Origin: Stenotrophomonas indicatrix
Lineage (GTDB): Bacteria > Pseudomonadota > Gammaproteobacteria > Xanthomonadales > Xanthomonadaceae
DNA length: 64,000 bases
Assembly: GCA_041545745.1 (NCBI GenBank)
Contig: CP168152.1
Span: forward strand, 1,982,001 to 2,046,000
Direction of reading: 5' to 3'
In this document: piece by piece, positions 24,951 through 32,361 of the stretch
Position numbering within the stretch: position 1 is the stretch's first letter
Layout of the letters: every line of letters starts with the position of its first letter
Position numbers and translations under genes: made by a program
Notes under the pieces: model-generated
Told to the model about the DNA's origin: nothing
The model's database searches: none
What the model saw: only the letters and a program-made list of their open reading frames with translations

Positions 24951-27425
24951 GTGACCAGGTTGTCCCACCGTCGTCCCGACCGCCGCCTGTCGGCATTGTC
25001 CCATCGGCCCCTTGCCCGTATCGCCTGCCTGCTGGCTCTGGCGGTGACGCCCTGGCTGCAGGCCGCGCCGGCCGCGCTGGAGCGCGAGGTCAACACCTTC
25101 ATCGGCAGCAAGGATGACGGCAACACCTTCCCCGGTGCCTCGGCGCCGTTCGGCCTGATCCAGGTCAGCCCGATCGGCAGCCACTATTCGGGCTGGCGCT
25201 ACGACGACGACAAGATCCGCGGTTTCGGCCACTCCTTCCTGTCCGGCGCCGGTTGCTGGGAGCAGGGCGGGCAGGTCTCGGTGCTGCCGGTGACGGGCAG
25301 CATCGGTCCCGGCGGCGACTTCGATACCGCCAACCCCAAGCAGTTCGACCACAAGGCGTATGCCTCGGCCTATACCCATGACGGTGAGATCGGCCAGGCC
25401 GGCTACTACAAGGTGCGCCTGACCAGCTACGGCGGCATTGACGCTGAGGCGACGGCGCGTACGCGCGCGGCTGCGGAGCGCTACACCTTCGGCCAGGGCA
25501 AGGGCGATGGCCACGTGCTGGTCAATGTCGGCCAGGCCAACGAGCGCCACTCGGTGATCGGCAGCGTAGTCGATGTGGTTGGCGACCGCGTGGTGGAAGG
25601 CAAGCTGGTCACCAAGAGCTTCTGCGGTGGCCATCAGTACACCACCTGGTTCCGTATCGAGTTCGACCGCCCGTTCAAGGCGCATGGCACCTGGGGCGAG
25701 GGCGGCGGCCTGCCAGGCGCGCGCCACAGCATGGAAGGCGAGCAGAAGCCGAATGGCGCCTGGCTCAGCTTCGATCTGGCCAAAGGCCAGTCGGTCACGG
25801 CCGTCAGCGCGATTTCGCATGTGGACGCCGAAGGTGCGCGAACCAACCTGCGCGCCGAGGGCATGCAGGGCGGGGCGCTGCTCGGCTTCGAACGCATGCG
25901 CGCGCTGTCGCAGCAATCGTGGCGTGAGCAGCTGGCACGCGTGCGCGTGCAGGGGGGCAATGGCGATGACCGCACCGTGTTCTACAGCGCGCTGTACCAC
26001 GCGCTGCTGCAGCCGCTTACCGGCAGCGATGCCGACGGCCGTTACCGCGGCTACGACGATGGCATCCATCGCGCCGATGGTTGGACCTACTACGAGTACT
26101 TCTCGCTGTGGGACACCTACCGCGCACAGAACCAGTGGCTGGCGTTGACGCGCCCGGACGTGGCGCGCGACATCGGCCGCAGCCTGCTGGCGATCGATGA
26201 GCAGGGCGGCTGGCTGCCGCGCTGGGGCTATGCCAACTTCGAGACCAACATCATGACCGGCGACCCGGTCACCCCCTTCATGGTCGACCTGTGGCGCTTC
26301 GGTGCGCTCAAAGGCCGTGAATCGCAGGCATGGGACGCGCTGCGCCGCAATGCCTTCGGCACGCCGCCGCTGAACTCGCGCATGGCCGGCCGTTCCGGCA
26401 ATCCAACCTATCTGGACAAGGGCTACGTGGTCTACGACCGTGCATTCCCGTCCAAGGGCATGGACGTCGATCCCCATCATGGTGGTTCGGCAACGCTGGA
26501 ATACGCACTGGCCGACTGTGCGCTTTCGCAGATGGCCGACGGCCTTGGCCACGCCCAGGACGCAGCGACCCTGCGTGAGCGCGGCCGCAACTGGCGCAAG
26601 GTATGGGACCCGCAGGTACGTGATGCGGAAACCGGCTTCAGCGGCTTCCCGCGCCCGCGCACCGAAGATGGCCAGTGGTATACCCCGGCTGATGGCCATT
26701 ACAACCCGCGTTCGCACCATGGTTTCCATGAAGGCACCGCCTGGCAGTACCAGTGGCTGGCGCAGCAGGACATGCCGGGCCTGGTCGAGGCGATGGACGG
26801 TCGCGAGCAGGCGGGCCGCCGCCTGGATGCCTTCTTCGCGATGGATGCGCTGCAGGCCGACCCGCTCAATGCGGCGCGCCGCGAGTGGGTGGTGGGCCCG
26901 TACAGCTACTACAACCAGTTCCGCTACAACCCCAACAACGAGCCCGACCTGCATTCGCCGTGGCTGTACACGCTGATCGGCCAGCCATGGAAGACCGCAG
27001 CGGTGGTGCGTGCTGCGCAGCAGCTGTTCACCAATGCACCCAACGGCGTGACCGGCAACGATGACCTCGGCACGATGTCGGCCTGGTACCTGTTCAGTGC
27101 CATCGGCGTATACCCGGCGGTGCCGGGCAGTGGCGAGTTCCTGCTGCATACGCCGCGCTTTGCCAAGGTCGAAGTCGAGCTGGGCAACGGCCGCACCCTG
27201 CGCATCGAGGCGCCTGGCGCCGATGGCCGTCGCCTGCAGTACGTGCAGGGCGTGCAGGTCGACGGCCAGGCACATGCCCCGGTATGGATGGGCTGGAGCC
27301 AGCTGCAGCAGGGCCCGAAACTGCGTTTTGCGCTTGATGGGCAGGCGCCGACCGAGGGCTGGGGCACGGCGGTCAAGGATCTGCCGGTGTCCTGGTGTGC
27401 GTCACCGGGCAGCCAGCTGCACTGA
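24951..27425 (+). CDS. GH92 family alpha-mannosidase, exported
   Basis: GH92 enzymes are calcium-dependent inverting exo-alpha-mannosidases. I start at the GTG at 24951, with AAGGAG 8 bases upstream; this gives 824 residues with an N-terminal signal segment (RIACLLALAVTPWLQAAP). Family sequences include NTFIGSKDDGNTFPGASAPF near residue 45, IRGFGHSFLSG, YYEYFSLWDTYRAQNQW and ANFETNIMTGDPVTPF. The likely general acid is Glu 664 in NPNNEPDLHSPWLY, and the likely base residues are Asp 704/705 in GNDDLGTMSAWY. It would trim terminal mannose from N-glycans or yeast-type mannans in the periplasm. It heads the operon that continues to 34983. Confidence 0.92.
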   Translation: MTRLSHRRPDRRLSALSHRPLARIACLLALAVTPWLQAAPAALEREVNTFIGSKDDGNTFPGASAPFGLIQVSPIGSHYSGWRYDDDKIRGFGHSFLSGAGCWEQGGQVSVLPVTGSIGPGGDFDTANPKQFDHKAYASAYTHDGEIGQAGYYKVRLTSYGGIDAEATARTRAAAERYTFGQGKGDGHVLVNVGQANERHSVIGSVVDVVGDRVVEGKLVTKSFCGGHQYTTWFRIEFDRPFKAHGTWGEGGGLPGARHSMEGEQKPNGAWLSFDLAKGQSVTAVSAISHVDAEGARTNLRAEGMQGGALLGFERMRALSQQSWREQLARVRVQGGNGDDRTVFYSALYHALLQPLTGSDADGRYRGYDDGIHRADGWTYYEYFSLWDTYRAQNQWLALTRPDVARDIGRSLLAIDEQGGWLPRWGYANFETNIMTGDPVTPFMVDLWRFGALKGRESQAWDALRRNAFGTPPLNSRMAGRSGNPTYLDKGYVVYDRAFPSKGMDVDPHHGGSATLEYALADCALSQMADGLGHAQDAATLRERGRNWRKVWDPQVRDAETGFSGFPRPRTEDGQWYTPADGHYNPRSHHGFHEGTAWQYQWLAQQDMPGLVEAMDGREQAGRRLDAFFAMDALQADPLNAARREWVVGPYSYYNQFRYNPNNEPDLHSPWLYTLIGQPWKTAAVVRAAQQLFTNAPNGVTGNDDLGTMSAWYLFSAIGVYPAVPGSGEFLLHTPRFAKVEVELGNGRTLRIEAPGADGRRLQYVQGVQVDGQAHAPVWMGWSQLQQGPKLRFALDGQAPTEGWGTAVKDLPVSWCASPGSQLH

Positions 27426-27433
27426 GCCGGGCT

Positions 27434-27464
27434 GTGCCGTTCGAGGCAACCCAGCGAACGGCAC
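27434..27464 (+). repeat. 10-bp hairpin between GH92 and LacI genes
   Basis: GTGCCGTTCG (27434-27443) pairs perfectly with CGAACGGCAC (27455-27464). There is no T-run, so it may reduce read-through or protect the GH92 mRNA end rather than stop transcription. Confidence 0.6.
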
Positions 27465-27521
27465 GGCACGACAGGGCCGCGATCCATTAGGCTTGAGCAT
27501 CCATCGGAGTGCGGGAAGACG

Positions 27522-28571
27522 ATGAACGACAACGGCGACAGTTCCAGCAAGCGTTCCGGCAAGGCGGTGACGGTGACCGACATCGCCCGTGCCATCGGCG
27601 TTTCGCGCGCGACCGTGTCGCTGGTGCTGCGCGGCAGTCCGCTGGTCAACGTCGATACCCGCGCCCGGGTCGAGGCCGAGCTGCGCCGCCAGCGCTATGT
27701 CTACAACCGCGCTGCGGCGAACCTGCGACGACGTACATCATCCAGCATCGCGCTGGTCATCAACGATCTGTCCAACCCGTTCTTCGCCGAATTCGCCTCC
27801 GGTGTGGACGAAGCGCTGGGCGGGCGTGGCTACGTGACCCTGCTCGGCAGTACCGGCGAGTCACCCGAGCGCCAGCAGGCGGTGCTGTCCACGTTGATGG
27901 AACACACACCTGCAGGCCTGATCCTGTCGCCGGCCGAAGGCAGCGATGCCACGCTGCTGCGGCAGGCGCTGGGTGCCAATGCCAACGTGCTGCTGTTCAA
28001 CCGTGAACTGGAAGGCGCCGAGTGGGATTTCCTGACCCTGGACAACCAGCATGGCGCCTACCTGGCCACCCGCCACCTGATCGAGCGCGGTCATCGCCAG
28101 ATTGCGTTCTTCGGTGGCCACGCCGCATCGAGTTCCTGCCACCAGCGTCGTGCCGGCTTCCAGCAGGCACTGGCCGAAGCCGGGCTGGCATTGCCGCCGG
28201 GCTGGATGATCGAATCGGCACCCAACCGGCTGGAAGCGGCCGCGCGCACCGATGAACTGTTCGTCGACGGCCATCGGCCGAGCGCAGCGGTCTGCTACAA
28301 CGACACTGTCGCGCTGGGCCTGATGCTGGGCCTGAACTCGCGCGGCATCCGGCCCGGCGGTGATTTCGCGGTGACCGGTTTCGATGATATTTCCGAGGCA
28401 TCGGTTGCCGTGCCGCCGCTGACCACGTTGACCGCCGACCCGCGCGAGCGCGGCCGGCAGGCGGCGTCCCTGCTGCTGCAGCGGCTGGAGGAACCGGATG
28501 CGCCACCACGGCGCACGGTCGCCCCGGTACAGTTGCGCATCCGCGAAAGCAGTGCCGCACGCCCGAATTGA
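27522..28571 (+). CDS. LacI-family transcription regulator, likely repressor of the mannoside genes
   Basis: The 349-residue protein has the LacI headpiece VTVTDIARAIGVSRATVSLVLRGS (about residues 12-35) with the hinge NRAAANLRRRTS. A periplasmic-binding-protein-like sensor domain follows: SIALVINDLSNPFFAEF, GLILSPAEGSD, LATRHLIERGHRQIAFFGG, AAVCYNDTVALGLMLGL and VTGFDDISEASVAVPPLTT. It sits inside the GH92 operon. The six copies of TTRRATCGATYYAA in the window, a CG-centred palindrome of LacI style, are its natural candidate targets. The inducer is probably mannose or a mannoside; this is inference. Confidence 0.9.
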   Translation: MNDNGDSSSKRSGKAVTVTDIARAIGVSRATVSLVLRGSPLVNVDTRARVEAELRRQRYVYNRAAANLRRRTSSSIALVINDLSNPFFAEFASGVDEALGGRGYVTLLGSTGESPERQQAVLSTLMEHTPAGLILSPAEGSDATLLRQALGANANVLLFNRELEGAEWDFLTLDNQHGAYLATRHLIERGHRQIAFFGGHAASSSCHQRRAGFQQALAEAGLALPPGWMIESAPNRLEAAARTDELFVDGHRPSAAVCYNDTVALGLMLGLNSRGIRPGGDFAVTGFDDISEASVAVPPLTTLTADPRERGRQAASLLLQRLEEPDAPPRRTVAPVQLRIRESSAARPN

Positions 28572-28640
28572 TGCTTTGCTACTGACTGATTGCCCCCTTC
28601 CACGCTTCAACGACCTTTCGCGCATCGAGGCGCGTACCGC

Positions 28641-29954
28641 ATGCCGATCTCCGCAACGCCCCGCCCATCGGGTTCCCCGGGCAACCAGCCTGCCGTCACC
28701 AACGGCAAGGCGCTGGCCGTGGTCACCACCATCTTCTTCATGTGGGGCTTCCTGACCTGCCTCAACGACATCCTGATTCCGCATCTGAAGGCGGTGTTCG
28801 AACTGAACTACGCCAAGGCAATGCTGGTGCAGTTCACCTTCTTCGGCACCTATTTCCTGATGTCGTTGCCGGCGGGCCGGCTGGTAGCCGCGCTGGGTTA
28901 CAAGAAGGGCATCGTGGCTGGTCTGGTGATCGCCGGCATCGGCGCGCTGGGCTTCTGGCCGGCCGCTGAGCTGCGCGTCTACGGCGCCTTCCTCGGTGCG
29001 TTGTTCGTGCTGGCCACCGGCATCACCGTGCTGCAGGTCGCGGCCAACCCGTATGTGGCGCTGCTTGGGCCGGAGCAGACCAGTTCCAGCCGCCTGACCC
29101 TGGCGCAGGCGCTGAATTCGCTGGGTACGGCCATCGCGCCGATCTTCGGCGGCATGCTGATCCTGTCCAACACGGCCATGAGCGGTGAGCAGATCGCCGC
29201 GCTGCCGGCCGCCGAACAGCTGGCCTACCGCACCGCCGAGGCCCACGCCGTGCAGGGCCCCTACGTGGGCTTGGCGGTGGCGCTTGTGCTGCTGGCCCTG
29301 TTCGTGTTCCTGTTCCGCCTGCCGGCGCTGAACGACACCACCGAGCAGGCTGACCAGGGGCATCAGCACAGCTACCTGGACGCGCTGCGCAAGCGCCATC
29401 TGCTGCTGGGCGTGCTCGGCATCTTCTTCTACGTCGGCGCTGAAGTATCGATCGGCAGCTTCCTGGTCAACTACCTGTCGATGCCCACCATCGGCGGTTT
29501 CAGCGAGCAGGAAGCCACCCATTATGTGTCGGCCTACTGGACGATGGCGATGATCGGTCGCTTCGCCGGTTCGGCGCTGCTGGCGCGCTTCTCGCCGAGC
29601 CGCCTGCTGGCGATCTTCGCGCTGGTCAACGTGGGCCTGCTGACGCTGACCATGATGACCTCCGGCAATGTCGCGCTGTACTCGGTGGTGGCGATCGGCC
29701 TGTTCAATTCGATCATGTTCCCGACCATCTTCGCGCTCAGCATCGAGCGCCTGGGCCCGCTGACCAGCAAGGGTTCGAGCCTGCTGATCATGGCCATCGT
29801 CGGTGGCGCCGTGGTGCCTTACCTGCAGGGCGTCCTGGCTGACCACATCGGCGTGCAGGCCAGCTTCATCCTGCCGCTGCTGTGCTACGGCTACATCATT
29901 TTCTATGGACTGGTCGGCGCCCGCGCGCCGGCTGCCGGCACGCAGGGAGGCTGA
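28641..29954 (+). CDS. FucP/GluP-type sugar:H+ symporter (MFS)
   Basis: The 437-residue protein has about twelve membrane segments and belongs to the fucose/glucose-galactose permease branch of the major facilitator superfamily. Typical sequences are FFMWGFLTCLNDILIPHLK, FFGTYFLMSLPAGRL, LQVAANPYVALLGP and AQALNSLGTAIAPIFGG. I use the ATG at 28641; an upstream TTG in frame is less likely. In the inner membrane it would bring in a free hexose, most simply the mannose released by the two mannosidases. Its neighbours are the regulator and a hexose-using kinase. Confidence 0.88.
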   Translation: MPISATPRPSGSPGNQPAVTNGKALAVVTTIFFMWGFLTCLNDILIPHLKAVFELNYAKAMLVQFTFFGTYFLMSLPAGRLVAALGYKKGIVAGLVIAGIGALGFWPAAELRVYGAFLGALFVLATGITVLQVAANPYVALLGPEQTSSSRLTLAQALNSLGTAIAPIFGGMLILSNTAMSGEQIAALPAAEQLAYRTAEAHAVQGPYVGLAVALVLLALFVFLFRLPALNDTTEQADQGHQHSYLDALRKRHLLLGVLGIFFYVGAEVSIGSFLVNYLSMPTIGGFSEQEATHYVSAYWTMAMIGRFAGSALLARFSPSRLLAIFALVNVGLLTLTMMTSGNVALYSVVAIGLFNSIMFPTIFALSIERLGPLTSKGSSLLIMAIVGGAVVPYLQGVLADHIGVQASFILPLLCYGYIIFYGLVGARAPAAGTQGG

Positions 29955-29961
29955 GTCGAAA

Positions 29962-30957
29962 ATGAGTTCCATCGTCTGCTTCGGCGAAATTTTGATCGAT
30001 CTACTAGCGCAGCCGCCGGCCTCGGCCGATACCCCGCGCGCGTTCCTGCAGTACGCCGGTGGTGCACCGGCCAACGTCGCGGTGGCCGCTGCACGGCTGG
30101 GCGCGAAGACCCAGTTCGTCGGCATGCTCGGCCGCGACATGTTCGGTGACTTCCTGGCGGAGAGCCTGAGCGAACACGGCGTTGGTACCGACTACATCGT
30201 GCGTACCGACGCGGCCAAGACCGCGCTGGCCTTCGTTGCACTGGACGCGGGCGGCGAACGCAGCTTCAGCTTCTACCGTCCGCCTGCCGCCGACCTGCTG
30301 TTCCGTGACAGCGATTTCCAGGCGGGCTGCTTCGATGGCGCGCTTTGTTTCCATGTCTGTTCCAACAGCCTGACCGAAGCGGACATCGCCGAAGCGACGT
30401 TCGCCGGCATGGACCGCGCACGCACGGCCGGTGCGGTGGTCAGCCTGGATCTCAACCTGCGTCCGGCGCTGTGGCCGGCCGATGTCGACCCGACACCGCG
30501 GTTGTGGCAGGCGCTGGAACGCGCCGACCTGGTCAAGCTGTCGCGCGAGGAACTGGAGTACCTGGCGGCACCGCTGGGTGATGACGGCGAGGCGCTGGTG
30601 CTGCGTCGCCTGCTGGCCGCGCAGGCACGCTGGGTGATCATCACCGACGGCGCCGCCACGCTGCATTGGTATACCCGTGAAACGCAGGGCAAGGTCAGCA
30701 GTTTCCGCGTCGCCACCGTGGACACCACCGCTGCCGGTGATGCCTTCGTTGGCGGTGTGCTGGTCGGGCTGCTGGAGAGGGGTGGGGCAGGTGCGGGCTT
30801 TGCCGCGTTCTGCCAGGACCCGCAGGCGATCGCCGCCACGCTGCGCTTCGGCGCCGCCGTTGGCGCACTGGCGGTGACCCGCAAGGGCGCGTTCGCTGCA
30901 ATGCCCTCGTTCGATGAAGTGCAGCGGCTGCTGCAGCTACAGGATCTCCCCGCATGA
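29962..30957 (+). CDS. PfkB-family sugar kinase, probable fructokinase
   Basis: The 331-residue protein opens with the PfkB motif CFGEILIDLLA, followed by YAGGAPANVAVAAARLGAKTQFVGMLG. It ends with the ATP/anion-hole motif TVDTTAAGDAFVGGVLVG containing the catalytic Asp. VVSLDLNLRPALW and LVKLSREEL are also typical of fructokinases. It overlaps the AGE gene by 4 bp, so fructose made by that isomerase would be phosphorylated to fructose 6-phosphate. An operator-like sequence (29991-30004) lies inside its first codons. Confidence 0.88.
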   Translation: MSSIVCFGEILIDLLAQPPASADTPRAFLQYAGGAPANVAVAAARLGAKTQFVGMLGRDMFGDFLAESLSEHGVGTDYIVRTDAAKTALAFVALDAGGERSFSFYRPPAADLLFRDSDFQAGCFDGALCFHVCSNSLTEADIAEATFAGMDRARTAGAVVSLDLNLRPALWPADVDPTPRLWQALERADLVKLSREELEYLAAPLGDDGEALVLRRLLAAQARWVIITDGAATLHWYTRETQGKVSSFRVATVDTTAAGDAFVGGVLVGLLERGGAGAGFAAFCQDPQAIAATLRFGAAVGALAVTRKGAFAAMPSFDEVQRLLQLQDLPA

Positions 30958-32180
30958 GCACCTCGCCCGATTTCCGTTCTCCCGCGTTCCTGCGCGCCCA
31001 CATCGCCGACACGATGGCGTTCTACCACCCGCGCTGCATCGACCCGAAGGGCGGCTTCTTCCATTACTTCCGTGACGACGGCAGCATCTACGACGCCAGC
31101 CATCGCCACCTGGTGAGCAGCACCCGTTTCGTCTTCAACTACGCCATGGCCTACCGCGAATTCGGCAATGCCGAGTATCGCGATGCGGTCGAGCACGGCG
31201 TGCGCTACCTGCGCGAGGTGCATCGCAACCCGGCTACGGGCGGCTACGCCTGGACCCTGCGCGATGGCGTGGTCGAGGACGACATGAATCACTGCTACGG
31301 CGTGGCCTTCGTGCTGCTGGCCTACAGCTGTGCATTGAAGGCGGGTATCGAAGAAGCCCGCGCGTGGATGGACGAGACCTGGCAGCTGTTGGAAGCGCGC
31401 TTCTGGGAAGCAGAGCACGGCCTGTACAGGGACGAGGCCGACGGCCAGTGGAACTTCACCGGTTACCGTGGCCAGAACGCCAACATGCACATGTGCGAGG
31501 CGATGCTGGCAGCATTCGAGGCCAGTGGTGAACAGCGCTATGTCGAGCGCGCGCTGCAGCTGGCCGACAACATGACCCGCCGCCAGGCGGCCAAGGCCGG
31601 CGGTCTGGTCTGGGAGCACTACGACGTCAACTGGAACATCGACTGGGACTACAACCTGGACGATCCCAAGCACCTGTTCCGGCCATGGGGCTTCCAGCCC
31701 GGCCACCAGACCGAGTGGGCCAAGCTGCTGCTGATCCTGGACCGCCACGTGCAGGCCGACTGGCTGCTGCCGACCGCGCAGCATCTGTTCGATGTGGCCG
31801 TAGCGCGCAGCTGGGACGAGGTGCGCGGCGGCCTGTATTACGGCTTCGCTCCGGAGTCGCGCCGGCAGCCGGGCATGGACGGCGCGCCGATTGGCGGCGA
31901 CAGCTTCGTCTGCGACGACGACAAGTATTTCTGGGTGCAGGCCGAGACGCTGGCTACCGCCGCACTGATGGCCAAGCGCACTGGCGATGACCGCTATTGG
32001 CAGTGGTACGACCGTATCTGGGCGTACTCGTGGGACCATTTCGTCGACCACCGGTACGGCGCATGGTTCCGCATCCTCGACGCTGACAACCGCAAGTACA
32101 GCGACGAGAAGAGCCCGGCTGGCAAGGTCGACTACCACACCATGGGCGCCTGCTACGAAGTGCTGAACGTCGTGCGTTGA
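30954..32180 (+). CDS. AGE-family sugar isomerase, probable mannose isomerase
   Basis: The 408-residue protein belongs to the (alpha/alpha)6-barrel N-acylglucosamine 2-epimerase / mannose isomerase family, seen in STRFVFNYAMAYREFG, YGVAFVLLAYSCALKAG, NANMHMCEAMLAAFEASG, WEHYDVNWNIDWDYN and PWGFQPGHQTEWAKLLLIL. The gene lies between a PfkB kinase and a beta-mannosidase, so conversion of mannose to fructose is more likely than GlcNAc epimerisation. No signal peptide is seen, so it acts in the cytoplasm. A 181-bp gap with GTAG repeats separates it from the GH2 gene. Confidence 0.85.
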   Translation: MSTSPDFRSPAFLRAHIADTMAFYHPRCIDPKGGFFHYFRDDGSIYDASHRHLVSSTRFVFNYAMAYREFGNAEYRDAVEHGVRYLREVHRNPATGGYAWTLRDGVVEDDMNHCYGVAFVLLAYSCALKAGIEEARAWMDETWQLLEARFWEAEHGLYRDEADGQWNFTGYRGQNANMHMCEAMLAAFEASGEQRYVERALQLADNMTRRQAAKAGGLVWEHYDVNWNIDWDYNLDDPKHLFRPWGFQPGHQTEWAKLLLILDRHVQADWLLPTAQHLFDVAVARSWDEVRGGLYYGFAPESRRQPGMDGAPIGGDSFVCDDDKYFWVQAETLATAALMAKRTGDDRYWQWYDRIWAYSWDHFVDHRYGAWFRILDADNRKYSDEKSPAGKVDYHTMGACYEVLNVVR

Positions 32181-32201
32181 GGTCTGCCGCGCTGCGTGCT
32201 C

Positions 32202-32223
32202 GCCGGACGTGGTCCGGCGCTAC
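32202..32223 (-). repeat. SMAG/GTAG palindrome between AGE and GH2 genes
   Basis: GCCGGAC and GTCCGGC flank GTG, followed by GCTAC, giving GTAGCGCCGGAC on the minus strand. A degenerate second copy (GGTAGCGCCG..CTGGCGCC) follows at about 32240-32271. Confidence 0.7.
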
Positions 32224-32361
32224 CGTGGCGTGTTGCATTGGTAGCGCCGCGCCGCGCTGTGGTCTGGCGCCAGGATGTCGAACGCATCGCCATGCGCGCG
32301 GAGCCGACCGCATGCAGTGGACACCCGCTTGGGCCTTCAACAGCAACAAAAGGAGCATCAC

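Noticed and set aside
24117..27275. A 1052-residue minus-strand open frame across the GH92 gene and the repeats
   Set aside because: It is opposite a well-supported glycosidase gene and crosses palindromic repeats; the product resembles no protein family.
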